64,000 nucleotides of DNA, from contig DASTXR010000052.1 in assembly GCA_035765415.1 (NCBI GenBank), positions 1-64,000 of the forward strand, read 5' to 3'. This document shows, piece by piece, positions 33,312 to 42,560 of this stretch (position 1 is the first letter of the stretch; each line of letters starts with the position of its first letter). The notes below the pieces were generated by a model, which was not told the DNA's origin, did not search any database, and was given only the letters and a program-made list of their open reading frames with translations. The position numbers and the translations under genes were made by a program. Origin of the DNA: CADEED01 sp035765415. Its GTDB lineage: Bacteria > Pseudomonadota > Gammaproteobacteria > Steroidobacterales > Steroidobacteraceae.

Positions 33312-36293
33312 ATGAATCATTCCCGAGCGGTTTTTCCACGTTCAATCCTGGGCGCGGCGATCGCCGCCGTGCTCACGGCGCCGGCGATTACCTGGGCGCA
33401 GTCCGCGGACGCCACGCTGCGCGGCAAGGCGCCTGCCAACACCGCCGTCACCGCGAGGAACGTGGCCACGGGCGCGACCCGGCGCACGCAGGCGAACGCT
33501 GAAGGCAGCTACACGCTCGCCGGGCTGGCGCCGGGCACGTACCGCGTCGACGCGGGACCGGGTACAGAGACGACGGTGACGGTGAGCGTGGCGTCCACCG
33601 CGACGCTCGACCTCACCGCTTCGAGCGGCGCCGTCGAGGCTCCCGAGGCGCCCATGCAGGAAATCACCGTCGAGGGCCGGCGTCTCCAGGAGGTGCGAAC
33701 CTCGGAGGTCGGCGCGACGGTGTCGCAACACCAGATAGAGACGGTGCCGCAGATCACGCGCAACTTCCTCGAGTTCGCCGACACCGTTCCGGGAGTCGTT
33801 TTCGAAGTCGACGGCAGCGGGCGCACGAAAATCAGCGGCGGCGCGCAGAACCGCAATGGCGTGAATCTCTACATCGACGGCGTGGGACAGAAAGGTTACG
33901 TGCGATCGGGCGTGAGCGGCCAGGCCGGCGACACGCAGGGCAATCCGTTCCCGCAACTCGCCATCGGCGAATACAAGGTCATCACGTCGAACTACAAGGC
34001 GGAATACGACCAGATATCGAGCGCGGCGATCACCGCGCTTTCGCGCTCGGGCACCAATGAATTCAGCGGCGAGGCGTTCGGCACCTACTCCGCGGACAAC
34101 TATCGCGCGCGCACGCCGGGCGAGATCGACTCGGGCCGCAAGGCCGAGTCCGAAAGCAAGGAATACGGACTTGCATTCGGCGGACCCATCATCCAGGACC
34201 GCCTGCACTTCTTCCTGACCTATGAAGCCAAGCGCTTCGTGACTCCCGTGAGCGTGCTGACGGCATTCGCGCCGGACAACGTCGCCGCCCAACTACCTGC
34301 CGAGGCACGCGCGCAGCTCGGAGCCTCCTCCGTCGATTTCGAGGAAGACCTGTTCTTCGCCAAGCTCGACTGGGCGGTTTCCGAGCGCGACAGCCTGCAG
34401 CTCTCGGCAAAAATCCGCGACGAGGTCAGCTCCGGCGACCGCACCGGTGTAGGCATCGCCCGCAGTGCGACGGTCGACACGAACAACGACGACACCCGCC
34501 TGGAGTTCTCCTGGAAACACAACGCTGACGCCTGGCTCAACGAAGTGCAGCTCACCTACGAAGACGCGTTTTATATTCCCGAGATCACCAGCCAGGGCGT
34601 CAACGGATCCGTGTACACGTGGTTCGACGGTCAGGATCGGAACGTGCTGGCGGTGGACGGCGCCGACCCGCGCGCGGGCCAGAACAAGGGCCAGAAAGGC
34701 TGGGCGATCGCCGACATCATCACTTTCTCCGACCTCGCCTGGGGCGCTGGCGACCACAACATCAAGGCCGGCGTGAAGTACAAGGACGTCGACCTCACGG
34801 CCGCGGACTCCATCCCCGGCAATCCCGTGTTCTATTACGACGTGACGGCGGCGGGCACGGCCACCATTCCGTGGAAGACCGCGTTCGCGCTGCCACTCGC
34901 GGGCTTCGACTCGGAGGTCACGACCAATGACAAGCAGTTAGGCCTGTTCATCCAGGACGACTGGACCGTCAACGATCACCTCACGTTGAACCTCGGCGTC
35001 CGCTGGGACGTCGAGTGGAACGAGTCGTATCTCGATTTCCAGACACCGCAGTTCCTGCTGGATGCTCTCAACACGGAAGTCTCGCCGGGTGTGACGTACG
35101 GCCAGTCGCTGGGCCTCTCCTCCGACCCGAACGTGGCCATCGACATCAACGATTACATCAGCACGGGCAACAATCGCGATCCGAAAACCGACTCATTCCA
35201 GCCACGACTGGGATTCTCCTACGACCTGGGCGGCGACCAGGCGCACGTGATCTTCGGCGGCGCGGGACGCGCCTACGACCGCACGTTGTACGACTACCTG
35301 CAGCTCGAACAGACCAAGTTCGCGCTCGCGACCGCGGAAGTCCGCTTCAATACCGTGGACCATCCCTGCACGCTGAACGGCACCAATTGCGTCACCTGGG
35401 ATCCCGCATACGCCAGCAATCCCGATGCGCTGCTGGCGCTGCTCGCCGGCAGGGCGGGCGAGGTCAACCTCATCAACAACGATCTCGAGGTGCCCTACTC
35501 CGATCAGTTCAGCCTCGGCATGCGCAATCGCCTCGCGGACTGGAACACCAGCGTGTCGGTCACGCGCGTGCTCAGCAAGGACGGCTTCGTGTTCACGATG
35601 GGCAATCGCTATCCGAACGGCGATTTCTGGCAGAACCGCGGCCAGCCCTGGGGCAACTCGCCACCCGGCCTCGCCGGCGTGCTGCTGGTCGGCGACACGG
35701 GCATCGAGACCAGGAGCACGCAGTTGCTGGTGTCGGCGGACAAACCGTTTACGCAGGAATCGCGCTGGGGAGCTTCGTTCGCCTATACGTTCACGGATGC
35801 GGAGCACAATCGCGACATCAACGAGCACTATCTATTCGACGAATCCTCCATTCATATCTTCCCGTTCATCAAGTCGAACGCCGCGGCCGAACATCGCGTG
35901 GTCGCCACGGGCTCCTTCTCGGCGCCATGGGGCTTCACGCTCGCAGGCAAACTGACCTGGGCGTCGCCGATTCCGCACAACGTGATCTCCTGTTATGCGG
36001 GCACGGCCACCTTCCCCACCGGCGCACCGTGCAACCCGTTCGCCGTCGACGTGGACGGCACTACCGGCTACCAGTCGCTGGACCTGCAGTTCACGAAGAA
36101 CTTCGAGGTCGGCGATCTGGGATCGATGTACCTGCGTGTCGACGCACTCAACGTGACCAACGAACGCAACCTGGTCGATTTCAGCGATACCACGGGACCC
36201 GACGGAATCATCGTGAGCAGCAGGTACGCGCCTTTCGGCAACATCACCGGCGTGCCGCGGACGATTCGCATGTCCTTCGGCGTGAAGTTCTGA
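33312..36293 (+). CDS. TonB-dependent receptor, Oar-like, with N-terminal carboxypeptidase-regulatory-like domain
   Basis: Outer-membrane protein of 993 residues. Signal peptide to about 30 (AAIAAVLTAPAITWAQS), then a CarboxypepD_reg-like beta domain (EGSYTLAGLAPGTYRV), a plug domain (TVPQITRNFLEFADTVPGV ... NGVNLYIDGVGQKGY), and a 22-strand-type barrel ending in Phe (SFGVKF), as expected for BAM insertion. This type imports oligosaccharides or peptides, or has structural roles (Oar). The ATG at 33312 follows GGGG-rich sequence and starts the signal peptide. The 215 bases upstream (33097-33311) contain no promoter I can support. It lies between GH3 and halogenase genes on the same strand. Confidence 0.88.
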   Translation: MNHSRAVFPRSILGAAIAAVLTAPAITWAQSADATLRGKAPANTAVTARNVATGATRRTQANAEGSYTLAGLAPGTYRVDAGPGTETTVTVSVASTATLDLTASSGAVEAPEAPMQEITVEGRRLQEVRTSEVGATVSQHQIETVPQITRNFLEFADTVPGVVFEVDGSGRTKISGGAQNRNGVNLYIDGVGQKGYVRSGVSGQAGDTQGNPFPQLAIGEYKVITSNYKAEYDQISSAAITALSRSGTNEFSGEAFGTYSADNYRARTPGEIDSGRKAESESKEYGLAFGGPIIQDRLHFFLTYEAKRFVTPVSVLTAFAPDNVAAQLPAEARAQLGASSVDFEEDLFFAKLDWAVSERDSLQLSAKIRDEVSSGDRTGVGIARSATVDTNNDDTRLEFSWKHNADAWLNEVQLTYEDAFYIPEITSQGVNGSVYTWFDGQDRNVLAVDGADPRAGQNKGQKGWAIADIITFSDLAWGAGDHNIKAGVKYKDVDLTAADSIPGNPVFYYDVTAAGTATIPWKTAFALPLAGFDSEVTTNDKQLGLFIQDDWTVNDHLTLNLGVRWDVEWNESYLDFQTPQFLLDALNTEVSPGVTYGQSLGLSSDPNVAIDINDYISTGNNRDPKTDSFQPRLGFSYDLGGDQAHVIFGGAGRAYDRTLYDYLQLEQTKFALATAEVRFNTVDHPCTLNGTNCVTWDPAYASNPDALLALLAGRAGEVNLINNDLEVPYSDQFSLGMRNRLADWNTSVSVTRVLSKDGFVFTMGNRYPNGDFWQNRGQPWGNSPPGLAGVLLVGDTGIETRSTQLLVSADKPFTQESRWGASFAYTFTDAEHNRDINEHYLFDESSIHIFPFIKSNAAAEHRVVATGSFSAPWGFTLAGKLTWASPIPHNVISCYAGTATFPTGAPCNPFAVDVDGTTGYQSLDLQFTKNFEVGDLGSMYLRVDALNVTNERNLVDFSDTTGPDGIIVSSRYAPFGNITGVPRTIRMSFGVKF

Positions 36294-36345
36294 CGCCGCG
36301 AAAGCTTTGCTGTTAGAGGCTGCGAACGGTGCCACAATCGGCGCG

Positions 36346-37866
36346 ATGACCGACGAACGACTGAAAAGCATCGTCATCGTGGGTGGTGGCACCGCCGGCT
36401 GGATGGCGGCGGCCGGTCTCGCGCACACGCTCAAGGGCAGCGATTGCGAGGTGCAGCTCGTCGAGTCCGACGACATCGGCACGGTGGGCGTCGGCGAGGC
36501 CACTGTGCCGCATCTGCGCGCGTTCAACGATTCCCTGCGCATCGATGAAGTGGAGTTCGTGCGCGCGGTGCGCGGCACTTTCAAGCTCGGCATCCAGTTC
36601 GTCGACTGGGGCCGCATCGGCGACCGGTACGTGCACGGGTTCGGCACGATCGGCCACGAATATCGCGGCCTGCCTTTCCATCAGTACTGGCTGAAGCTGC
36701 ACCTGCAGGGCAAGGCGCGCGATCTCGGGGAATACTCGATCAACACGGCCGCCGCCCCGGCCAACAAGTTCATTTCCGGCGCCACCGACGTCCCGAAGGG
36801 TTCGCCATTGTCCCAGGTGGCCTACGCCTATCACTTCGACGCGGGGCTGTACGCACAATACCTGCGGCGCTACGCCGAGGCGCGCGGCGTCAGGCGCATC
36901 GAGGGCGAAGTGGTCGATGTGCAACTGCGTGGCGAGGACGGCTTCATCGAGTCGGTGACGCTGAAAAGCGGCGCGCGCCTCACGGGCGATCTGTTCATCG
37001 ATTGTTCCGGGTTTCGCGGCCTGCTGATCGAGCAGGCACTGAAAACGGGTTATGAAGACTGGACCCACTGGCTGCCCTGCGATCGCGCGGTGGCCGTCCC
37101 CTGCGAGAAAACCGGGCCTGCGACGCCATACACGCGTTCGACGGCGCGGGCGGCGGGCTGGCAGTGGCGTATCCCGCTGCAGCACCGTACCGGCAACGGC
37201 TATGTCTACTCGAGCGCGCACGCCGGCGACGACCAGGCCGCCTCCACGTTGTTAGCCAGCCTCGATGGGCGCGCGCTCGCGGAGCCCCGGGTGCTGAAAT
37301 TCGTCACCGGCCGCCGCGCGAAGATGTGGTCGCGCAATTGCGTCGCGCTCGGACTGGCCAGCGGCTTTCTCGAACCGCTGGAATCCACCAGCATCTATCT
37401 CATCCAGTCGGGGATCGCGCGCCTGATCCAGATGCTGCCCGACCGGCACATGAACCCGGTGCTGCAGGATCGTTACAACGCCGAGGCGGCGTTCGAGATG
37501 GAGCGCATCCGCGATTTCCTGGTCCTGCACTATCACGCGACCGAGCGGCGCGACAGCGAGTTCTGGAAATATTGCGGCACGATGTCGATCCCGGCGTCGC
37601 TCGAACACGTGATCCGCCTGTTTCGCGACAGCGGCCGTTTCTACCGCAACAGCGACGAGATGTTCGCGCTAACCAGTTGGGTGCAGGTCATGGTGGGCCA
37701 GAACATCATCCCTCGCGCCTATCATCCCCTGGTCGATGGCGTCGCGGCTGCCGAGCTCGAGAAGCTCGCCGAAAGCGTGCGCGGCGTGATCGGAAGCTGC
37801 GTCGCCGCCATGCCCGGGCACGAACAGTTCATCGAGCGTTGCTGCAAGGCGCCGGTGGCCGCATGA
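36346..37866 (+). CDS. Tryptophan-halogenase-family flavoprotein
   Basis: Protein of 506 residues. FAD-binding IVGGGTAGWMAA at 11-22. The halogenase WxWxIP motif is present (Trp272, Trp274, Ile276, Pro277). The catalytic lysine is at Lys80 (GTFKLGIQF) and the glutamate at Glu346 (GFLEPLESTSI), positions corresponding to Lys79/Glu346 of PrnA/RebH. So the residues for FADH2-dependent halogenation are kept. However, homologues next to TonB receptors in carbohydrate loci of Caulobacterales and Xanthomonadales have no proven halogenase role, and no flavin reductase is nearby. ATG at 36346 (MTDERLKSIVIVGGG). The stop overlaps the GH144 start. Confidence 0.88.
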   Translation: MTDERLKSIVIVGGGTAGWMAAAGLAHTLKGSDCEVQLVESDDIGTVGVGEATVPHLRAFNDSLRIDEVEFVRAVRGTFKLGIQFVDWGRIGDRYVHGFGTIGHEYRGLPFHQYWLKLHLQGKARDLGEYSINTAAAPANKFISGATDVPKGSPLSQVAYAYHFDAGLYAQYLRRYAEARGVRRIEGEVVDVQLRGEDGFIESVTLKSGARLTGDLFIDCSGFRGLLIEQALKTGYEDWTHWLPCDRAVAVPCEKTGPATPYTRSTARAAGWQWRIPLQHRTGNGYVYSSAHAGDDQAASTLLASLDGRALAEPRVLKFVTGRRAKMWSRNCVALGLASGFLEPLESTSIYLIQSGIARLIQMLPDRHMNPVLQDRYNAEAAFEMERIRDFLVLHYHATERRDSEFWKYCGTMSIPASLEHVIRLFRDSGRFYRNSDEMFALTSWVQVMVGQNIIPRAYHPLVDGVAAAELEKLAESVRGVIGSCVAAMPGHEQFIERCCKAPVAA

Positions 37867-39371
37867 TGCAGACACCCGTGCGCACCCGCCTCACAACCTT
37901 CCTGATTGCCGTTTCCTGCGCGCTGCTGGCGCTCGCCTGCGAGACGGCCAAACTCAAGCCCCGGCCCGAACCGGTGCGCGTCGTGCCGGCGGTTCCGCTG
38001 AAGCCGCTCGACCCGCTGCTCGAGGACGTCGAGAAGCGCACCTTCAACTTCTTCTGGGAAACCACCGAGGGCGCCACGGGTCTCGTGCCCGATCGCTGGC
38101 CGGATGCGCCTTTCGCGAGCATCGCCGCGGTGGGCTTCGCGCTGAACGCCTACGCCGTCGGCGTCGAGCGTGGTTACGTCACGCGTGCGCAGGCGCGGGC
38201 GCGCGTGTTGACGACCTTGCGCTTCCTGCATGCGGCGCCGCAGGGCGCGGACCCCGCCAACAGCGCCGGATACCAGGGCTTCTTCTATCACTTCCTCAAT
38301 TTCGGCAGCGGCAAGCGCTACGGCAACTCCGAACTATCCACCGTCGACACCGCGCTGCTCATGGCCGGCGTGTTGTTCGTCGGCGGGTACTTCGACCAGG
38401 ACCACGAAGACGAGGCGCAGATCCGCAAGCTCGCCGATGAACTGTACCGGCGCGTGAACTGGCCGTGGTCGATAGAGCACGTTCCCGACATCCGCATGGC
38501 CTGGAGCCCCGAGGGACAATTCCAGACCCACGACTGGCGCGGCTACAACGAAGCCATGCTGGTGTACCTCCTGGCGCTGGGCTCGCCCACCTTCCCCGCC
38601 GCGCGGCAGACCTGGGTGGCGTGGACGTCCGACTACTACCGAAGCTGGGGCACGCTCGAAGGCCAGACCCACCTCACGTTCGGGCCGATGTTCGGCCACC
38701 AGTACAGCGCCATCTGGATCGACTTCCGCGGCATCAAGGATGAATTCATGTGGCCGCTGGGTCTCGACTACTTCGAGAACAGCCGCCGCGCCGTGCTCTC
38801 GCAGCGCGCGTACGCGATTCGCAACCCGCTCGACTGGCGCGGTTACGGCCCTAACATCTGGGGCATCACCGCATCGGACGGCCCCGGCGATTTCGAGCTC
38901 CCGTACCTCGGGAGCAAGCGCAAGTTCCGCGGCTATTCGGCGCGCGGCGTCGGCCTCGCCAGCCGGCCCGACGAAGTGTTCGATGACGGCACGATCGCGC
39001 CCACCGCCGTGCTCGGCTCACTACCCTTCGCGGAAGAAATCGTCGTGCCGGCCACGCGCGAGATGCACAAGCGATATGGCCAGTACATCTACGGCAAGTA
39101 CGGCTTCGTCGACGCATTCAACCCGAGCTTCGACTACGACGTGGCGCTCAAGCGCGGGCGCCGCGTGCGCGGCGTGGGCTGGGTGTCCACCAACTACCTG
39201 GGCATCGACCAGGGCGCCATCATCTCGATGATCGAGAATCACCGCAGCGAGCTCATGTGGTCGGTCATGAAGCGCAATCGCTACCTGCGCCGCGGCCTCG
39301 AGCTCGCCGGCTTCGAAGGCGGCTGGCTCGACGAGCCGCTCGCCGAATCCGCGGTCAGCCCCCCACCCTGA
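37863..39371 (+). CDS. GH144-like glucoamylase-domain protein, probable beta-1,2-glucanase (lipoprotein)
   Basis: Exported protein of 502 residues. N-terminal hydrophobic segment ends in LLALAC (Cys26), a relaxed lipobox, so it is probably a lipoprotein. The rest matches the (alpha/alpha)6 glycoamylase-like family PF10091, which includes GH144 endo-beta-1,2-glucanases: RTFNFFWETTEGATGLVPDRWP, FYHFLNFGSGKRYGNSELSTVDTALLMAG, THLTFGPMFGHQYSAIWID, WGITASDGPG and DQGAIISMIENHRSE. Annotated relatives are often called glucoamylase, but the family does not act on starch as GH15 does. ATG ATG at 37863 overlaps the halogenase stop. Converges with otsA, overlapping by 17 bases. Confidence 0.8.
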   Translation: MMQTPVRTRLTTFLIAVSCALLALACETAKLKPRPEPVRVVPAVPLKPLDPLLEDVEKRTFNFFWETTEGATGLVPDRWPDAPFASIAAVGFALNAYAVGVERGYVTRAQARARVLTTLRFLHAAPQGADPANSAGYQGFFYHFLNFGSGKRYGNSELSTVDTALLMAGVLFVGGYFDQDHEDEAQIRKLADELYRRVNWPWSIEHVPDIRMAWSPEGQFQTHDWRGYNEAMLVYLLALGSPTFPAARQTWVAWTSDYYRSWGTLEGQTHLTFGPMFGHQYSAIWIDFRGIKDEFMWPLGLDYFENSRRAVLSQRAYAIRNPLDWRGYGPNIWGITASDGPGDFELPYLGSKRKFRGYSARGVGLASRPDEVFDDGTIAPTAVLGSLPFAEEIVVPATREMHKRYGQYIYGKYGFVDAFNPSFDYDVALKRGRRVRGVGWVSTNYLGIDQGAIISMIENHRSELMWSVMKRNRYLRRGLELAGFEGGWLDEPLAESAVSPPP

Positions 39372-40785
39372 TTCGTCCGCCTGCCTTGAGCGCAAGCTGC
39401 GGCGGCACACGCTTGCCCACCGACTCGAGCGTGTCGATGAAGCTGGTGTGCCAGGCGGTAATGGAATACTTGCGCAGAACTTCGACCATCGCCTGGTGGC
39501 GCTCGCGCCGTTCGCCGATGGGCATGTTGAATGCCTGCTGGATGGCATGCGCCATGCCACGAGCGTCGTAGGGATTCACCATCACCGCCGAGGTGAGCTC
39601 GCGCGCGGCGCCGGCCATCGTCGACAGGATGAGCACGCCCGGATCGGCCGGATCCTGCGCGGCCACGAACTCCTTCGCCACCAGGTTCATGCCGTCGCGC
39701 ACCGGCGTGACGATGCCGATGAGCGCCGATCGCATGAATCCCATGAGCACGTCGTGCGGGAAATTGCGGTTGAGATAGCGGATCGGCGTCCAGTCGGTGT
39801 CGGCGAAGCGGCCGTTGGTGCGCCCCGTGGTCTGTTCGAGATCGCGGCGGATCTCGGCGTAGGCGCGCACGTCGCTGCGCGACAGCGGCGCGATCTGCAG
39901 GAACGTGACGCGATTCTGGTTTTCCGGGTGGGTTTCGAGGAAGCGTTCGTACGCCTTGAACCGTTCGACCAGGCCCTTGCTGTAATCGAGCCGGTCGACG
40001 CCGATCATGAGCCGGCGGCCTAACAACCCGGCGAGCATGCGCTTGCAGGCTTCGGTGGACTGGGACTCGACCGCCTCGCGCTGGATGGCGTCCACGTCCA
40101 CGCCGATGGGGAACACGCCCGTCACGACGCGACGGTCGCCCAGCGTCACGGTGTGATCGGAGGTCAGCGTCTTGTCGCCCCACATCGACGCCACCGCCGA
40201 GCGGAATGCATCGCGATCGGGCTCGGTCTGGAAGCCGAGCACATCGTAGGCCAGCATCGCCTGCAGCAGCTCTCCGTACACCGGCAGCGCGCGCAGCACT
40301 TCGATGTTCGGGAACGGGATGTGCAGGAACAGGCCCATCGGCTGGTTCGCCCCGGCTTCGCGCAGCTTCTGCGCCAGCGGAAACAGGTGATAGTCGTGCA
40401 CCCAGATCAGGTCTTGCGGCTCGAGCAGCGGCAGGAGCTGGCGCGCATAGCGCTGGTTCATGCGCTGGTACGCCTCGTACTGCACGTCGCTGTAGCGGAA
40501 GCCATCGACGAAGTAGTGGAACAGCGGCCACAAAGTGCCATTGCAGAACCCGAGATAGAAATCCTTGTACTCGGCCTGGTCGAATTCGATCGAGGCGAAC
40601 GTGACGCCATCCTTGCGCACGATGGATGGCTCGTCGGCGGGAATCTCCACGGTCTCTCCGTCCCATCCGAACCACAGGCCGCGTCGCGCCTGCATGGCGG
40701 CTAACAATCCCACGGCCAGGCCACCGGGCGCGGCGCCGCGACGCGGGACGGAAATTCGATTCGAGACTGCGACCAGTCGGCTCAT
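39355..40785 (-). CDS. otsA: Alpha,alpha-trehalose-phosphate synthase (UDP-forming)
   Basis: GT20 enzyme of 476 residues making trehalose-6-phosphate from UDP-glucose and glucose-6-phosphate. Visible: SNRISVPRRGAAPGGLAVGL at the N-terminus, VHDYHLFPLAQKLR, LHIPFPNIEVLRALP, GVDRLDYSKGLVERF and the C-terminal GMNLVAKEFVAAQ sugar-nucleotide site. ATG 40783-40785 overlaps the stop of the GH15 gene. Third gene of an otsB-GH15-otsA operon. A frame running further upstream is a shadow of GH15. Confidence 0.95.
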   Translation of the reverse strand: MSRLVAVSNRISVPRRGAAPGGLAVGLLAAMQARRGLWFGWDGETVEIPADEPSIVRKDGVTFASIEFDQAEYKDFYLGFCNGTLWPLFHYFVDGFRYSDVQYEAYQRMNQRYARQLLPLLEPQDLIWVHDYHLFPLAQKLREAGANQPMGLFLHIPFPNIEVLRALPVYGELLQAMLAYDVLGFQTEPDRDAFRSAVASMWGDKTLTSDHTVTLGDRRVVTGVFPIGVDVDAIQREAVESQSTEACKRMLAGLLGRRLMIGVDRLDYSKGLVERFKAYERFLETHPENQNRVTFLQIAPLSRSDVRAYAEIRRDLEQTTGRTNGRFADTDWTPIRYLNRNFPHDVLMGFMRSALIGIVTPVRDGMNLVAKEFVAAQDPADPGVLILSTMAGAARELTSAVMVNPYDARGMAHAIQQAFNMPIGERRERHQAMVEVLRKYSITAWHTSFIDTLESVGKRVPPQLALKAGGRIRVGG

Positions 40786-42560
40786 ACGATCTCCTCCCAG
40801 CTGCGCGATAGCCGCAATGCGCTGCCGATGACCCCGACCATGCTGTAGGTCTGCGGAAAATTGCCCCACAACTCGCCGCTCGCCGGGGAAATGTCCTCCG
40901 AGAGCAGACCGAGCGGATTGCGCCGTTCCAGCAGGCGCGAAAAACGTTCGCGCGCTTCGTCCACGCGCCCGGCGGCGGCGAGCGCATTGACGTACCAGAA
41001 CGCGCAGATGGTGAAGGCGTTCTCCGGTGTGCCGAAATCGTCGGCATGTTTGTAGCGAAACAGCAGATCGCCGTTGCGCAATTCCTCCTCGACACGTTCC
41101 AGCGTCTTGAGGAAGCGCGGATCCGTGGCCGGCAGCAGCCCGAGTTCCGGCAGCAGCAGCGCGGTGGCGTCCAGATCGCGATTGCCGAACGCCGAGGTGA
41201 AGCACTGGCGTTCTTCGCTCCACGCACCCTCGAGAATCGCCTGGCGCATGCGCTCGGCTTGCGCGCTCCATTCGCGCGCCGCGACGACGTCGCCCACGCG
41301 CCGCGCGATCCGGCCCAGCCGGTCGCAGCCCGCCCAGGAAATGGCCGCCGAAAAGGTGTGGCGCTGCAGGCGGCCGCGAAATTCCCACGGCCCCGCATCC
41401 GGCTCCTCGAAGGTGGCCACCGCGCGTTTGCCCAGCCGGTAGAGCCGTTCGAGCAGCACCTGGTCGCCCGAGCGCACCAGGCGTTCATCGAAGAACAGTT
41501 GCGTGGCCGCCAGGATCACCGAGCCGTACACGTCGTGCTGCACCTGTTCGGCGGCCAGGTTGCCGAAACGCACCGGCCCCATGCCGCGATAACCCGAGAG
41601 CGTGGTCGCGATCTTCTCCTCGGCGTGCGGATCGCCGGTGATGCCGTACAGCGGCTGCAGGGTGTCGGCGGTCGACGAGGCGATGATGTGGTCGATGTAG
41701 TGCAGGTACGCTTCCATGGTGCGCGTCGCGCCCAGCCGGTTCAGCGTCTGCACCACGAAGTAGCTGTCGCGCAGCCAGCAATAGCGGTAATCCCAGTTGC
41801 GCGTGCTGTGCGGCGCTTCGGGTATGGAAGTAGTTAGTGCGGCGAGCACCGCGCCGGTGTCCTCGTAGGTGCACAGCTTGAGCGTGATGGCCGAGCGGAT
41901 CACCGCCTCCTGCCAGTCGGCCGGCACGGCGAGTGTGCGCACCCATTCCTGCCAGTAGGTGAGCGTGGCGCCCAGGAACTCGCGCGCCAGCGCGGCCGGC
42001 GATTCCTGCAGCGTCTCGTCCGGGCCGATGATGAAATGCAGCGCCTGCTCCAGCACCACCGGGCGGTTCTCGAGCAGCGCGGCCAGCGACGCGTCCGTGG
42101 TGACGCGGTAATGCAGCCCGTCGGCCGCGAAACGGATGTGGTGGCTGCCGGTGATGCCCGGCTCGCAGCGTTCGCCGAAGCCCGCCGTGGGACGCAGCCG
42201 CAGGCGCAGGGTCGGACGTCCGGCGAGCGGCTCCACGCTGCGCACGAACATCATCGGCCTGAACACGCGCCCGCGACTGCGAAACCGTGGGCAGAAATCG
42301 ACGATGCGCAGTACGCCGCCATGCGCGTCGTACAGGCGTGTCTCGATGATGGCGGAATTGCGCATGTAGGTTTGCTCGGAGCGCGTGAGATCGATCATGT
42401 CGATGGCGAACACCCCGACCGTCGAGTCACCGCCCTCCTTCTGCAGCAGCGCCGAGAACACCGGATCTCCATCCGGCCGCGGCAGGCACGCCCACACCAT
42501 GCGCGCCCGCTCGTCGATGAGCGCGGCCACCTGGCAGTTGCCGATGACGCCGTAGTTCAC
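40782..42560 (-). CDS. Glycoside hydrolase family 15 protein (trehalase/glucoamylase-like)
   Basis: Cytosolic protein of 592 residues. N-terminal beta-sandwich (IGNCQVAALIDERARMVWACLPRPD) and a C-terminal (alpha/alpha)6 barrel with TRNWDYRYCWLRDSYFVVQTL, ATTLSGYRGMGPVRFGN and GELWGNFPQTYS. This is the bacterial trehalase-type GH15 architecture. The usual DVYGEV segment reads HDVYGSV here, losing a glutamate that most relatives keep, and SH in the C-terminal NFPQAFSH element reads SM, so activity or substrate may differ. It is coupled by ATGA overlaps on both sides to otsB and otsA, so it acts in trehalose turnover. Confidence 0.87.
   Translation of the reverse strand: MNYGVIGNCQVAALIDERARMVWACLPRPDGDPVFSALLQKEGGDSTVGVFAIDMIDLTRSEQTYMRNSAIIETRLYDAHGGVLRIVDFCPRFRSRGRVFRPMMFVRSVEPLAGRPTLRLRLRPTAGFGERCEPGITGSHHIRFAADGLHYRVTTDASLAALLENRPVVLEQALHFIIGPDETLQESPAALAREFLGATLTYWQEWVRTLAVPADWQEAVIRSAITLKLCTYEDTGAVLAALTTSIPEAPHSTRNWDYRYCWLRDSYFVVQTLNRLGATRTMEAYLHYIDHIIASSTADTLQPLYGITGDPHAEEKIATTLSGYRGMGPVRFGNLAAEQVQHDVYGSVILAATQLFFDERLVRSGDQVLLERLYRLGKRAVATFEEPDAGPWEFRGRLQRHTFSAAISWAGCDRLGRIARRVGDVVAAREWSAQAERMRQAILEGAWSEERQCFTSAFGNRDLDATALLLPELGLLPATDPRFLKTLERVEEELRNGDLLFRYKHADDFGTPENAFTICAFWYVNALAAAGRVDEARERFSRLLERRNPLGLLSEDISPASGELWGNFPQTYSMVGVIGSALRLSRSWEEIV

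Noticed and set aside
30835..39371. Secondary-metabolite cluster centred on the halogenase
   Set aside because: No NRPS, PKS, terpene, or flavin-reductase genes; neighbours are glycosidases and a TonB receptor.
39281..41488. 735-codon minus-strand frame across otsA and GH15
   Set aside because: Out-of-frame reading of otsA and GH15, which both match their families fully in other frames.
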